From Nitrincola tibetensis (GTDB lineage Bacteria; Pseudomonadota; Gammaproteobacteria; Pseudomonadales; Balneatricaceae), in the NCBI RefSeq assembly GCF_003284585.1, contig NZ_QKRX01000006.1:1-64000 (forward strand): a stretch of 64,000 nucleotides of DNA, read 5' to 3'. Below, piece by piece: positions 28,881-38,451 of this stretch (positions within the stretch are counted from its first letter, which is position 1; every line of letters begins with the position of its first letter). The notes beneath the pieces are model-generated. The model was not told the origin of the DNA and searched no databases. It was given only the letters and a program-made list of their open reading frames with translations. The translations under genes and the position numbers were made by a program.

Positions 28881-30380
28881 TTATGAAAGTTCGATCCAAG
28901 TGGCTTTTAACTCCGTGTATTTATCGAAAGCATGTAAGGATTTATCCCGCCCATTACCGGATTGCTTAAAGCCACCAAAGGGTGCGGTCATATCACCACC
29001 GTCATAGTGATTGATCCAAACACTTCCGGCTCGAAGAGCCTTAGCCGTTTTGTGAGCTTTATTAATATCGGATGTCCATACAGCGGCCGCAAGCCCAAAA
29101 ATCGTATCGTTGGCAATACGCACAGCTTCTTCTGGGGTATTAAAGCTAATGACAGATAACACCGGACCAAAAATTTCTTCAGCGGCGATTTTCATCTCAT
29201 TGTGGACATTATCAAACACCGTGGGTTCTACGTAAAAACCACCCGTTTCCGAAAATGCCTGCTTTCCTCCTTGCGCAAGCGTAGCACCTTCCTGCTGACC
29301 AGACTCAATGTAAGACAGTATACGCTGTAGCTGATCTTGATCCACAATTGCACCACAACGGGTTTGAGGATCAAGCGGGTGACCTGGCTGCCAACGCTTT
29401 AACGCAGCGATGACTCGGCTGACAAACTCATCTTTAATACTGGCCTCAACCAATAGACGCGAGCCCGCTGTGCAAACCTCACCTTGGTTATAGGCAATTG
29501 CGGACGCCGCTTCAGCTGCCGCCTTATCTAAATCAGGAGCATCGGCAAAGACAATATTTGGACTTTTACCGCCAGCCTCTAACCATACGCGCTTCATGTT
29601 TGATTGACCGGCATAAATCATCAATTGCTTTGCAACACCTGTTGAGCCAGTAAAGACTAAACAATCCACATCCATGTGCAGCGCCAACGCCTTACCCACA
29701 GTGTGACCATAACCTGGCAAAACATTGAAGACCCCTTCAGGAATCCCTGCTTCAGTGGCCAAAGCGGCCAAACGCAGGGCGCTTAAGGGGGATTTCTCTG
29801 AAGGCTTTAAGATTACGGAATTGCCCGTTGCCAAGGCGGGTGCGAGTTTCCACGCAGCCATAATTAATGGGAAATTCCAGGGCACGATCGCTGCAACAAC
29901 CCCTATAGGCTCACGGGTAATCATACCAATTTGATTGTGAGCCGTGGGTGCCAGCTCGTCATACACCTTATCGATGGCTTCTGCTGTCCAACTAATCGCC
30001 CGCGCGGTCGCTGGGATGTCACCTCTCAACGCATGGTTGATTGGCTTACCCATATCCAAGGTTTCCAAAAGCGCCAGCTCATTGCGATGTTCAAGCACCA
30101 GTTCGGCAAATTTAAGCAATACTTGCTTGCGTTTAGCCGGCGCCATCCGACTCCATACGCCTGACTCAAAGGTTTGACGAGCCACGCTCACAGCCAAATC
30201 CGCATCGTCTTGATCGCAGCTAGCGACTTTAGCCAGTAGACGCCCATCTATTGGACTAAAACAGTCAAATGTCTTACCACTCACCGCAGGTTGATAGCGG
30301 CCTTTAATAAATGCCTGGCCTTGAATCGTGAGCGTCAGTGCCATTTCTTGCCATTGTTCACGCGTTTCAGGAGTTGACAT
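28881..30380 (-). CDS. puuC: Gamma-glutamyl-gamma-aminobutyraldehyde dehydrogenase
   Basis: This 499-residue NAD(P)-dependent aldehyde dehydrogenase oxidises the PuuB product to gamma-glutamyl-GABA. Motifs are PWNFPLIMAAWKLAPALATG, the Rossmann FTGSTGVAK, catalytic Glu in LEAGGKSPN and catalytic Cys in NQGEVCTAGSRLL. The start is ATG 30380, preceded by GAGG. The longer frame to 30494 runs over the divergent promoter region and is rejected. It sits among the other Puu genes, divergent from the second oxidase. Confidence 0.92.
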   Translation of the reverse strand: MSTPETREQWQEMALTLTIQGQAFIKGRYQPAVSGKTFDCFSPIDGRLLAKVASCDQDDADLAVSVARQTFESGVWSRMAPAKRKQVLLKFAELVLEHRNELALLETLDMGKPINHALRGDIPATARAISWTAEAIDKVYDELAPTAHNQIGMITREPIGVVAAIVPWNFPLIMAAWKLAPALATGNSVILKPSEKSPLSALRLAALATEAGIPEGVFNVLPGYGHTVGKALALHMDVDCLVFTGSTGVAKQLMIYAGQSNMKRVWLEAGGKSPNIVFADAPDLDKAAAEAASAIAYNQGEVCTAGSRLLVEASIKDEFVSRVIAALKRWQPGHPLDPQTRCGAIVDQDQLQRILSYIESGQQEGATLAQGGKQAFSETGGFYVEPTVFDNVHNEMKIAAEEIFGPVLSVISFNTPEEAVRIANDTIFGLAAAVWTSDINKAHKTAKALRAGSVWINHYDGGDMTAPFGGFKQSGNGRDKSLHAFDKYTELKATWIELS

Positions 30381-30423
30381 ATGTACCTCAATTATCCTCA
30401 ATCGTTGATTCTGATCATCAAAG

Positions 30424-30454
30424 CAAGAAAGGATAAAAAAATTCGGCTTTCTTG
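30424..30454. repeat. Inverted repeat in the divergent puuC/puuB2 gap
   Basis: Arms CAAGAAAG (30424-30431) and CTTTCTTG (30447-30454) are separated by 15 bases, placed between two divergently transcribed catabolic genes. It could be a regulator site or an RNA hairpin; no clear promoter hexamers were fixed. Confidence 0.4.
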
Positions 30455-30506
30455 TTTGATTTCTCTGACATAGACTTAAGAATACGTTTATCAAAGTGAG
30501 AAAGCT

Positions 30507-31790
30507 ATGACTCAGTTTGTACCTGCACAGTCCTATTATGCGGCATCAGCGAACCTTGCTCCAGAGCGCCCAGCGCTAGAGGGTCTTCACGAAACAGACG
30601 TTTGTGTCATCGGTGGAGGGTACACCGGGTTATCCACAGCACTGTTTCTAGCGGAAGCAGGGTTTAACGTCATTTTACTGGAAGCCATGACGGTTGGCTT
30701 TGGAGCTTCTGGACGTAATGGCGGTCAAATCGTCAACAGCTATAGCCGTGACCTAGACTCGATTGAGAAACAAACCTCCGCACCGCATTTGAAGCATTTA
30801 GCGGAGATGGCATTTGAAGGTGCGCAAATTATCCGCCAGCGTGTTAAAGCCTACGACATCCAATGTGACTTAAAGGACGGTGGAGTTTTTGCGGCCATTA
30901 CAGCCAAGCAACTCAAACATCTGGAAAGCCAACAACAACTCTGGCGGCGCTTTGGTTACGATCAACTCGAATTACTCGATACTCGACAAATCAAAGAGGT
31001 CGTTAATACAGATCGTTATGTTGGCGGTGCCCTTGATCATACAGGCGGCCACATCCATCCCTTGAATCTTGCCTTGGGCGAAGCGGCCGCCTTTGAACAG
31101 CTTGGCGGCAAGATATTCGAACACTCACTCGTCACCTCGTTCAATCAAGGCGAAACGGCAGAAGTAGTGACCGCCAAAGGCTCTGTCAAAGCTAAATTTG
31201 TGGTGGTCGCTGGCAATGCGTATCTTGGCAATCTGTTACCGCAGTTAGCGGCTAAATCCATGCCCTGTGGCACCCAAGTGATTGCAACTGAGCCCCTTGA
31301 TGAAGCGCTCGCACACAGCCTAATTCCAAAAGATCACTGTATCGAAGATTGTAATTATCTACTGGATTATTTCCGTCTCTCTGGTGATAAACGCATGCTA
31401 TACGGTGGTGGGGTCATTTATGGAGCGAGAGATCCTGCTGACATTAAGAACATTATTCGTCCAAAAATGCTTAAAACCTTTCCTCAACTCGCTAACGTAA
31501 AAATTGAGTTTACTTGGACAGGTAACTTTTTACTCACCCTGTCTAGACTGCCTCAAATGGGGCGCATCGGTCATAATATCTATTATTCTCAAGGCTGCTC
31601 GGGCCATGGCGTCACATTCACTCACGTCGCGGGGAAAGCACTTGCGATGGCAATTCAAGGTCAGGCTGAACGTTTCGATGCCTTCGCAAACTTGCCACAC
31701 TATCCATTCCCAGGAGGTCGTTCTTTCCGTATTCCTTTTACCGCCATGGGGGCTGCTTACTATACTTTAAGAGATAAATTGGGCATTTAA
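30507..31790 (+). CDS. puuB: Gamma-glutamylputrescine oxidase, copy 2
   Basis: This 427-residue FAD-dependent oxidase is paralogous to the gene at 27527. Residues 31-47 carry the FAD motif VCVIGGGYTGLSTALFL, followed by GFGASGRNGGQ. The C-terminal YYSQGCSGHGVTFTHVAGK corresponds to the other copy's GHGVNATH segment. Both start with a short SYYAAS or SWYAAS block. It begins the aguBA run, and only 15 bases separate it from aguB, so it probably works on putrescine arising from agmatine. Confidence 0.9.
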   Translation: MTQFVPAQSYYAASANLAPERPALEGLHETDVCVIGGGYTGLSTALFLAEAGFNVILLEAMTVGFGASGRNGGQIVNSYSRDLDSIEKQTSAPHLKHLAEMAFEGAQIIRQRVKAYDIQCDLKDGGVFAAITAKQLKHLESQQQLWRRFGYDQLELLDTRQIKEVVNTDRYVGGALDHTGGHIHPLNLALGEAAAFEQLGGKIFEHSLVTSFNQGETAEVVTAKGSVKAKFVVVAGNAYLGNLLPQLAAKSMPCGTQVIATEPLDEALAHSLIPKDHCIEDCNYLLDYFRLSGDKRMLYGGGVIYGARDPADIKNIIRPKMLKTFPQLANVKIEFTWTGNFLLTLSRLPQMGRIGHNIYYSQGCSGHGVTFTHVAGKALAMAIQGQAERFDAFANLPHYPFPGGRSFRIPFTAMGAAYYTLRDKLGI

Positions 31791-31805
31791 GAGAGGGAAG
31801 CGAAC

Positions 31806-32678
31806 ATGCGAAATGTTACCGTTGCCGCCACGCAAATGAGTTGTGATTGGCATGTACAAGACAATATCGATAAAGCCGAGCAGTTGGTTCGTGCCGCGCA
31901 TGCCAAGGGAGCACAAATCATTTTGCTGCAAGAGCTTTTTGAGCGGTGTTATTTCTGTCAGAAGCAACGTTATGAGTATTTAACCTTTGCCACGCCCCTA
32001 GAAGACAATCCGGCTGTCGCTCACTTTCAAGCTTTAGCAGCAGAACTGAACGTGGTGCTGCCCATCAGCTTTTACGAACGCCACAACAATGCTTTTTACA
32101 ATAGCATTGCCATCATTGATGCCGATGGGCGTAACTTAGGCCTATATCGAAAAAGCCACATACCCGATGGCCCGGGCTATTCGGAGAAGTTCTACTTCAC
32201 GCCAGGTGACACTGGCTTCAAAGTATGGAAGACCGCTTATGCCAATATTGGCGTGGGTATTTGCTGGGACCAATGGTACCCCGAATGTGCACGCGCCATG
32301 GCATTAATGGGTGCCGAGTTACTCTTTTATCCTACGGCAATCGGGAGCGAGCCGCAGGATGACAGTTTGGATTCCCGCGATCATTGGCAACGAGTGCAGT
32401 GCGGCCATGCCGGTGCCAACCTGACACCACTGATTGCCAGCAACCGTATTGGCCGCGAGACCGAAGGCGATTCGGCTATTACGTTTTATGGATCTTCGTT
32501 TATTGCGGACGAAACCGGTGCCAAGGTCGCCGAACTCGACCGTACTGAAACAGGTATTATCACCCACACATTTGATCTAGATGCATTGGCGCATAAGCGT
32601 CACTCTTGGGGTGTTTTTCGTGATAGACGGACGGATTTATTTTCGCCAATTCTGACCAAAGATGGAGTCACACGTTGA
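31806..32678 (+). CDS. aguB: N-carbamoylputrescine amidase
   Basis: This 290-residue nitrilase-superfamily amidase splits N-carbamoylputrescine into putrescine, ammonia and CO2. The Glu-Lys-Cys triad lies in [23 protein letters not shown] and [12 protein letters not shown]. The length and [12 protein letters not shown] segment match AguB. Its stop overlaps the aguA start in TGATG. Confidence 0.95.
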   Translation: MRNVTVAATQMSCDWHVQDNIDKAEQLVRAAHAKGAQIILLQELFERCYFCQKQRYEYLTFATPLEDNPAVAHFQALAAELNVVLPISFYERHNNAFYNSIAIIDADGRNLGLYRKSHIPDGPGYSEKFYFTPGDTGFKVWKTAYANIGVGICWDQWYPECARAMALMGAELLFYPTAIGSEPQDDSLDSRDHWQRVQCGHAGANLTPLIASNRIGRETEGDSAITFYGSSFIADETGAKVAELDRTETGIITHTFDLDALAHKRHSWGVFRDRRTDLFSPILTKDGVTR

Positions 32679-33784
32679 TGGGTAACCGCACATTGTCAAG
32701 TACACCAAAGCAAGACGGTTTCTTTATGCCTGCCGAATGGACACCTCATGAGCAAACGTGGCTCATATGGCCAGAAAGGCCCGACAATTGGCGCGAGCAC
32801 GCAAAACCAGCGCAAACCGCATTCGTAACCCTGGTGAAAAGCATCGCCCAGTTTGAACCTGTCTCCTTAGGCGTCAGCGCTCAGGCCTACGAAAACGTCT
32901 ATTCACTGCTCAAAGATGAAGCGAATGTTCGAATTATCGAGCTCTCCAGCGATGATGCATGGGTTAGAGACACAGGCCCTACGTTTATTCGTAACCTTGC
33001 TGGCGAATTGAGAGGAGTCGATTGGATTTTTAACGCTTGGGGGGGCCTAAATGGCGGGCTTTACGACTCGTGGGCACTTGATGACCAGGTGGCTCAAAAA
33101 ATCCTTCAAATCGAAAAATTAGAGCGTTATCGCGCGGATTTCATTCTGGAAGGCGGCGCTATTCATGTCGACGGTGAGGGCACCTTGTTGACTACGGAGA
33201 CCTGCTTACTGAACCCCAACCGCAATCCTCACCTCAGCCGCAACGAGATAGAAGATAAGTTACGTGAGTATTTAGGCATCGAAAAAGTACTTTGGCTTCC
33301 GAAAGGGATTGTTGAAGACGAAACCGATGAACATGTCGATAATATGGCGTGCTTCATTGCACCAACACAAGTACTACTCGCTTGGACTGAGGATAAAAAT
33401 GATCCTCAATATGCTGCCTCTATCGCTGCATTTGAGTATCTAAGCCAACAAACTGATGCAAAGGGTCGAGCACTGCAGATTCATAAGATACCTGTGCCTG
33501 GGCCTCTTTACATGACCGATGAAGAAGCGGCTGGGGTGATGGTGCAAACAGGTTCTCAACCTCGGCAAGGGGGAAATCGCTTAGCGGCCAGTTACGTCAA
33601 TTTTTTATTCTGCAATGGTGGTATCGTCATGCCTGCGTTTGATGACCCAATGGATAAGATTGCAGCCGATCTACTCAGTAAACTCTGTCCTGAACATAAA
33701 ATTGTTCAAATTCCTGGCCGAGAGTTATTGCTAGGTGGGGGCAATATACACTGCTTGACCCAACAGCAACCGACTAAAAAATAA
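32678..33784 (+). CDS. aguA: Agmatine deiminase
   Basis: This 368-residue guanidino-group hydrolase converts agmatine to N-carbamoylputrescine. The PAD-like motifs are [34 protein letters not shown] (catalytic His region) and GGGNIHCLT with catalytic Cys359. The start is the ATG sharing a base with the aguB stop; it gives 368 residues, the length of Pseudomonas AguA. A TTG one codon earlier is the alternative. Confidence 0.95.
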   Translation: MGNRTLSSTPKQDGFFMPAEWTPHEQTWLIWPERPDNWREHAKPAQTAFVTLVKSIAQFEPVSLGVSAQAYENVYSLLKDEANVRIIELSSDDAWVRDTGPTFIRNLAGELRGVDWIFNAWGGLNGGLYDSWALDDQVAQKILQIEKLERYRADFILEGGAIHVDGEGTLLTTETCLLNPNRNPHLSRNEIEDKLREYLGIEKVLWLPKGIVEDETDEHVDNMACFIAPTQVLLAWTEDKNDPQYAASIAAFEYLSQQTDAKGRALQIHKIPVPGPLYMTDEEAAGVMVQTGSQPRQGGNRLAASYVNFLFCNGGIVMPAFDDPMDKIAADLLSKLCPEHKIVQIPGRELLLGGGNIHCLTQQQPTKK

Positions 33785-33843
33785 CCAATTTTGCCTCTAA
33801 ATCGCTTTTTTTTGATTTTTTTCATCTTTTTTTAAAAAAGGTG

Positions 33844-33872
33844 TTGACGAGGACCGCCAAATTTTATTTAAT
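33844..33872 (+). promoter_or_regulatory. Promoter of tRNA-Phe with upstream A/T element
   Basis: TTGACG (33844-33849) and TTTAAT (33867-33872) are 17 bases apart. T-rich and A-rich tracts fill about 33805-33842, as in UP elements of stable-RNA promoters. The GC-rich discriminator CGCGCC after the -10 is typical of stringently controlled promoters. Transcription would start near 33879. Confidence 0.75.
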
Positions 33873-33886
33873 ACGCGCCTCGGTTA

Positions 33887-33962
33887 GCCCGGATAGCTCA
33901 GTCGGTAGAGCAGAGGATTGAAAATCCTCGTGTCGGTGGTTCGATTCCGCCTCCGGGCACCA
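33887..33962 (+). tRNA. tRNA-Phe (GAA)
   Basis: A 76-base cloverleaf has acceptor arms GCCCGGA and TCCGGGC with encoded ACCA, D-arm AGCTCAGTCGGTAGAGC, anticodon loop TTGAAAA (GAA at 33920-33922) and T-arm GGTTCGATTCC. It stands alone after aguA with its own promoter. Confidence 0.98.
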
Positions 33963-33990
33963 TTTTCAAACGCAGTGTTGAAGATGGTGC
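33957..33990 (+). repeat. Hairpin overlapping the 3' end of tRNA-Phe
   Basis: GCACCATTTTCAA (33957-33969) pairs with TTGAAGATGGTGC (33978-33990), 13 bp with one G-U, loop of 8. The 5' arm contains the tRNA CCA end and the last acceptor bases. No T-tract follows, so it is not a standard terminator. The rest of the gap to 34155 shows nothing further. Confidence 0.55.
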
Positions 33991-34155
33991 AAATACTAAC
34001 CAGTCGCTTTATATCTACTAAAAAATCCATTCTTAGAAAACAAAAAAACCTAATCGCTTAAAGATCTGAACCAAGATATTATTGTGGATAAAACCATTTC
34101 AATCTGACTTAGTTCTTGTTGCTCTACTACTCTCTTTACCTCTACAGTTCAGACA

Positions 34156-35208
34156 TTAACGAACGCAGTTTCGTCCAGCCTGTTTAGCCTCATACATTTT
34201 TAAATCTGCGGCTTTAATCGCCTCATCCAACCCATCAGACGTTTTACACAAACTCACGCCAAAGCTCGCCGTTAGGGGTATATGCTGCCCTTGATAACTA
34301 AAATCCGTATCGACTACTGCCTCTCTAACTTTTTCAGCGACGTGCAGCGCATCTATAATTCCGCATAAAGGCAACAGAAATAAAAACTCTTCACCGCCAC
34401 TGCGGCAGGCAATATCTTGTTGACGCAAATGCTCGATGAACAACTGAGCCACATGTTTTAACGCCAGATCACCACACTCATGCCCATAGGTATCATTCAA
34501 CTTCTTGAAATGATCAAGATCACACATGACGACGGCTAAGGGCAAAAAGTTCTCGGGATTTTGCTTAAGATATTTTGGGAGGCTGATCGTAATAAAACGA
34601 CGATTTACCAGACGTGTTAAAATATCCGTATTGGCTTGTTTTTCTCGGCTCCGCTGCACTTGAGACATCGCGATGTGGCTACGCTCTCTAAAAAAGTCAT
34701 TAATCAAACTCACGATAATGACCAGCAACAAAGACACTAAGAAACGACTTCTCTCTGCCGGTGCATACTGAGCTTCGACAAAGCCAGGTACATAGAGCAT
34801 GGCCGATAACAATATTAACAACAGGATGTTCATGACAAGGGCTTTTCGAACGCCTAATAGCCCAAACAGAATAGCAGGGAACGGGAATACCCAATATAGC
34901 GCTGTGTTCTCATGACCTCCTTGATAGACCAGAGCTAGCACAAAAACGCCGACTAAAATGCTTTCAAGTTCACACGCCTCATTCAAACGCTGTGTTAAAT
35001 GATAAAAAAGCGCATTTCCATAAAAAACGGCACTACAGCCAAATAAAATCAGAAGCAGCAGATGATTGTGATTAAAAAGATGCAAAATGCCATAAACCAG
35101 CATAACACTGCCAGTAATGTAACTGACAAATAACAAAATAGAGCGCTTTCGAGCATCATCTATAGAGTTAGCGAGCTTATGGCTTTCGATTTCAAATTCT
35201 TTTCGCAA
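34156..35208 (-). CDS. Diguanylate cyclase with multi-pass membrane domain
   Basis: This 350-residue protein has about six hydrophobic helices in residues 22-175 and a C-terminal GGDEF domain (about 190-350). The active site reads CRSGGEEF and the allosteric RxxD site is intact (RQQD five residues before GGEEF), so product feedback is expected. LDHFKKLNDTYGHECGD is the substrate-binding block. The membrane domain resembles MASE-type sensor regions, but I cannot name the class. It is a single gene, on the opposite strand to its neighbours. Confidence 0.9.
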   Translation of the reverse strand: MRKEFEIESHKLANSIDDARKRSILLFVSYITGSVMLVYGILHLFNHNHLLLLILFGCSAVFYGNALFYHLTQRLNEACELESILVGVFVLALVYQGGHENTALYWVFPFPAILFGLLGVRKALVMNILLLILLSAMLYVPGFVEAQYAPAERSRFLVSLLLVIIVSLINDFFRERSHIAMSQVQRSREKQANTDILTRLVNRRFITISLPKYLKQNPENFLPLAVVMCDLDHFKKLNDTYGHECGDLALKHVAQLFIEHLRQQDIACRSGGEEFLFLLPLCGIIDALHVAEKVREAVVDTDFSYQGQHIPLTASFGVSLCKTSDGLDEAIKAADLKMYEAKQAGRNCVR

Positions 35209-35394
35209 AAGTTGGCACCCTGCCTGCTATTTTTATTAGTACATTATCCATTTGAGATCCTCTTGTCAGTCATTCAACTAAAGAGGGCAATCACGATTAC
35301 AAAGATTATAAACGTATTTCCAATAAAATCAGATACTATTTAACAGGCGTTTCATTTTAGGCCTACCCAACAAATAGCTTCAGGATAGATAACC

Positions 35395-36054
35395 ATGAGT
35401 GATTTAGACTACCTAGAAATTGAACCCCCAATTCCGGCAAGGCATTGTGTGATATGGCTGCATGGTTTAGGCGCCAATGGTCACGATTTTGAACCCATAC
35501 TGCCAGAGCTAGACTTACCCAGTAATCATAGCATCCGCTTTATCTTCCCGCATGCGCCCAATATTGCAGTCACCATTAATGGCGGGATAATCATGCCTGC
35601 ATGGTACGATATTCTCGATATTAATATCGAACGGAAGGTCGACACTGAGCAACTAAAAGGATCAGCTCAAGCCGTAGAGACCTTAATTGAGCGAGAGATA
35701 CAACGTGGCATTCCAAGTCACAATATTCTTCTCGCTGGCTTTTCACAAGGTGGAGCGGTTGTTTACCACGCGGCTTTAAATACCACGCGACCTCTGGCTG
35801 GACTTCTAGCCCTTTCGACTTACTTTGCAACCCCCAAGCTCACCGACTTTACCTGCCAGGATCGTTCTTTACCTGTATTAATTCAACACGGCCTTTACGA
35901 CGATATTGTTCCTGAAACCCTAGGACAACAAGCAAAAGCTTTGCTAACCGATCAAGGTTTCACCGTCGAGTATGAAACCTTTCCTATGGAACATTCATTG
36001 TGCTTAGAGCAAGTTAAGCAAATTGGTCGTTGGCTGACTGCACGTTTATCCTAG
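35395..36054 (+). CDS. Alpha/beta-hydrolase, carboxylesterase/phospholipase family
   Basis: This 219-residue serine esterase has the oxyanion segment VIWLHGLGANGHDF, nucleophile elbow GFSQGGAV, acid Asp in HGLYDDIVP and His in MEHSLCLEQ. It fits the YpfH/EstB small carboxylesterase and lysophospholipase-like family. The natural substrate is unknown. A TAACC precedes the ATG without a strong ribosome site. It appears monocistronic. Confidence 0.88.
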   Translation: MSDLDYLEIEPPIPARHCVIWLHGLGANGHDFEPILPELDLPSNHSIRFIFPHAPNIAVTINGGIIMPAWYDILDINIERKVDTEQLKGSAQAVETLIEREIQRGIPSHNILLAGFSQGGAVVYHAALNTTRPLAGLLALSTYFATPKLTDFTCQDRSLPVLIQHGLYDDIVPETLGQQAKALLTDQGFTVEYETFPMEHSLCLEQVKQIGRWLTARLS

Positions 36055-36063
36055 CCCTTAACA

Positions 36064-36108
36064 CCGTTGACCACGAATAGGCGGGGGTCAACGGTCACGA
36101 CTGACCCC
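36064..36108 (+). repeat. Two mutually exclusive hairpins after the esterase gene
   Basis: CCGTTGACC (36064-36072) pairs with GGTCAACGG (36086-36094). Alternatively GGGGTCA (36084-36090) pairs with TGACCCC (36102-36108). They share 36086-36090, so only one can form. No T-tract follows either. It probably ends or protects the esterase message. Confidence 0.5.
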
Positions 36109-36280
36109 TAGTATCTCACTAATAAAACCAAACATTATTTCAAATATTACAAAAAAACCTTTCGAGTAAAATTTTCTATTCACTTTAGTGTCTTTTAATG
36201 TCTCCTAAGAGTAGATCTTTTCAGAGGATCGCTCCCAATAACTTGATTCATTTGAAAAAAATAAGAATAGGAGCGTTACA

Positions 36281-37303
36281 ATGAACCTTAAGTCTGGGCT
36301 ATTAGCACTTGCTGTTTCAACCGCATTACTCTCACCGCTAGCACTTGCAGATAAAGCCCCAATTGTTGGCTTGATTACCAAAACCAACACCAACCCTTTC
36401 TTTGTTAAAATGCGTGAAGGTGCTCAACAACGGGCTGACGAAACCGGTGTTGAATTACGCACCTTCTCTGGACGTTTCGATGGTGATAACGAATCTCAGG
36501 TTCAAGCCATTGAAAACCTGATTGCCGCAGGCGCTAAAGGCATCTTAATTGCACCGAGCGATCCTGTCGCTGTTGTTCCAGCCATCGATCGTGCACGAGC
36601 AGCAGGCCTTTTGGTCATTGCACTGGACACGCCACTAAGTCCTGCCGATGCTGCAGATGCAACCTTCGCAACCGATAATTACAAAGCGGGTGTACTGATA
36701 GGACAGTGGGCCGCTCAAACACTTGGTGATCAAGCTGCCGATGCACGAATTGCCATGTTAAACCTCAATAGCAGCATGATTACGGTTGATGTCGCGCGTA
36801 ATCAAGGTTTTATGGAAGGCTTTGGCATTGATGTGAATGACCCTAATCGAATCGGCGACGAAAAAGATCCGCGCATTGCTGGCCAGGATGTTACCAGTGG
36901 TGCTGAAGAAGGCGGACGCCGTGCCATGGAAAATTTACTCCAGCGTGACCCAAGCATCAATGTGGTTTACACCATTAATGAGCCCGCCGCAGCGGGTGCC
37001 TATGAAGCCTTGCGGGCCGTAGGTCGTGAGAAGGAGGTCTTAATCGTGTCAGTTGACGGTGGCTGTCCTGGAGTGGAAAACGTGCGTGATAGCGTCATTG
37101 GTGCCACCTCTATGCAGTTTCCGTTACAGATGGCGTCAATGGGGGTTGATGCTGTTCTTGAGTTTGCAAAAACCGGACAAAAGCCACAGGCATCTGAAGG
37201 ACTGGACTTCGTTAACACGGGCGTGGAGCTGATTACCGACCAGCCACAAGAAGGGCTGGATTCGAAAAACTCAGCTGAAGGCCTTGAGCTTTGCTGGGGC
37301 TAA
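36281..37303 (+). CDS. frcB: Fructose-type sugar ABC transporter, periplasmic binding protein
   Basis: This 340-residue receptor has a signal peptide (about residues 1-24, ending [10 protein letters not shown]) and the RbsB/type-1 periplasmic binding fold: [37 protein letters not shown] and [16 protein letters not shown]. It is followed by an FrcC permease and FrcA ATPase, and a fructokinase lies 5 kb on, so fructose is the best substrate guess. CGCTCC (36230-36235) is complementary to GGAGCG (36270-36275) at its ribosome site, with a 34-base gap. Confidence 0.9.
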   Translation: MNLKSGLLALAVSTALLSPLALADKAPIVGLITKTNTNPFFVKMREGAQQRADETGVELRTFSGRFDGDNESQVQAIENLIAAGAKGILIAPSDPVAVVPAIDRARAAGLLVIALDTPLSPADAADATFATDNYKAGVLIGQWAAQTLGDQAADARIAMLNLNSSMITVDVARNQGFMEGFGIDVNDPNRIGDEKDPRIAGQDVTSGAEEGGRRAMENLLQRDPSINVVYTINEPAAAGAYEALRAVGREKEVLIVSVDGGCPGVENVRDSVIGATSMQFPLQMASMGVDAVLEFAKTGQKPQASEGLDFVNTGVELITDQPQEGLDSKNSAEGLELCWG

Positions 37304-37318
37304 GCCAACCCTGTATCA

Positions 37319-37344
37319 GGGTAGAGAGCAATGTCTCTCTACCC
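37319..37344 (+). repeat. Hairpin between frcB and frcC
   Basis: Arms GGGTAGAGAG (37319-37328) and CTCTCTACCC (37335-37344) form a perfect 10-bp stem with loop CAATGT. A small CCCTG/CAGGG stem immediately upstream shares its last bases with the first arm. There is no T-tract, so it most likely stabilises the frcB message or tempers read-through into frcC. Confidence 0.7.
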
Positions 37345-37369
37345 CTAGTAAGTGTGAGTGGAGTCCGTC

Positions 37370-38449
37370 ATGTCAGAAAGTCAAATACTCTCAACGCAGC
37401 AGCCTGCCGACCATGAGCGCATCGCTGATGCAGCATCTGGTGCAGTTGCCGAATTCAATTTACCGCAAGCAACCCTCGCTGAAAAAGCGCATCGTTTCTT
37501 TCACAGCAATCCAACGGCTGCACCCTCTATTGTGCTACTCCTAGCCATAGGTGCCTTTACCCTTATTGTGGGTGACCGATTCTTACAGCCGTTTAATATG
37601 TCCTTGATCCTACAACAGGTCACCATTATTGGTATCCTAGGTATCGCTCAAACCTTGATCATACTGACGGCAGGCATCGACTTATCTGTGGGCGCCATCA
37701 TGGTGTTAACCTCAGTGGTTATGGGTCGCATGGCCGTAGAAGTTGGCCTACCGCCCTCTGCAGCCTTAGGTTTAGGGCTGTTAACGGGAGCCCTGTGTGG
37801 GTTCATTAACGGGCAGTTAGTCACGCGCTTTAAGCTGCCCCCCTTCATCGTTACCCTTGGAACTTGGAATATTTTCTTTGCCTTGAACCTTTGGTACTCC
37901 AAAAGTGAAACCATTCGCGCACAAGCAATCGATAATGCGGCTCCTTTGCTCCACTGGACAGGGCGGACTCTGGAATTTTTCGGAGCCAAACTAACCTACG
38001 GCTCTTTATTGATGCTAGCGCTGTTTTTCATCATTTGGTATGCCCTCAATTGGACCGCCTGGGGCAAACATGTCTACGCCACTGGCGATGATCCAGCGGC
38101 AGCACGATTAGCCGGCATACGAACAGATCGAGTTCTCCTGTCTGTGTACGTGGTCGCTGGTGTTATCTGCGCAATCGGTGCTTGGGCCCTCATAGGACGC
38201 ATTGGTTCGGTCAGCCCACAAGCAGGTATGACGGCCAACCTCGACAGCATTACGGCTGTGGTGATTGGCGGCTGTAGCTTATTTGGTGGTCGAGGTGCTA
38301 TTTTCGGAACCCTCATTGGCGCGTTAATCGTCGGGGTGTTTAGAAATGGATTGGCCTTAGCCGGTGTCGATGTGCTCTGGCAAGAATTCACCATCGGCTT
38401 ATTGATTATTGTTGCCGTCGGCATGGATCAATGGATCAGGAAGGTATAA
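37370..38449 (+). CDS. frcC: Fructose-type sugar ABC transporter permease
   Basis: This 359-residue inner-membrane permease has about ten helices from residue 50 on. Motifs typical of RbsC/FrcC are ILTAGIDLSVGAIM, LPPFIVTLGTWNI and GGCSLFGGRGAIFGTLIGA. The ATG at 37370 follows GGAG with 8-base spacing; an in-frame GTG at 37358 is rejected. Its stop is 2 bases before the frcA start. Confidence 0.93.
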   Translation: MSESQILSTQQPADHERIADAASGAVAEFNLPQATLAEKAHRFFHSNPTAAPSIVLLLAIGAFTLIVGDRFLQPFNMSLILQQVTIIGILGIAQTLIILTAGIDLSVGAIMVLTSVVMGRMAVEVGLPPSAALGLGLLTGALCGFINGQLVTRFKLPPFIVTLGTWNIFFALNLWYSKSETIRAQAIDNAAPLLHWTGRTLEFFGAKLTYGSLLMLALFFIIWYALNWTAWGKHVYATGDDPAAARLAGIRTDRVLLSVYVVAGVICAIGAWALIGRIGSVSPQAGMTANLDSITAVVIGGCSLFGGRGAIFGTLIGALIVGVFRNGLALAGVDVLWQEFTIGLLIIVAVGMDQWIRKV

Positions 38450-38451
38450 GT

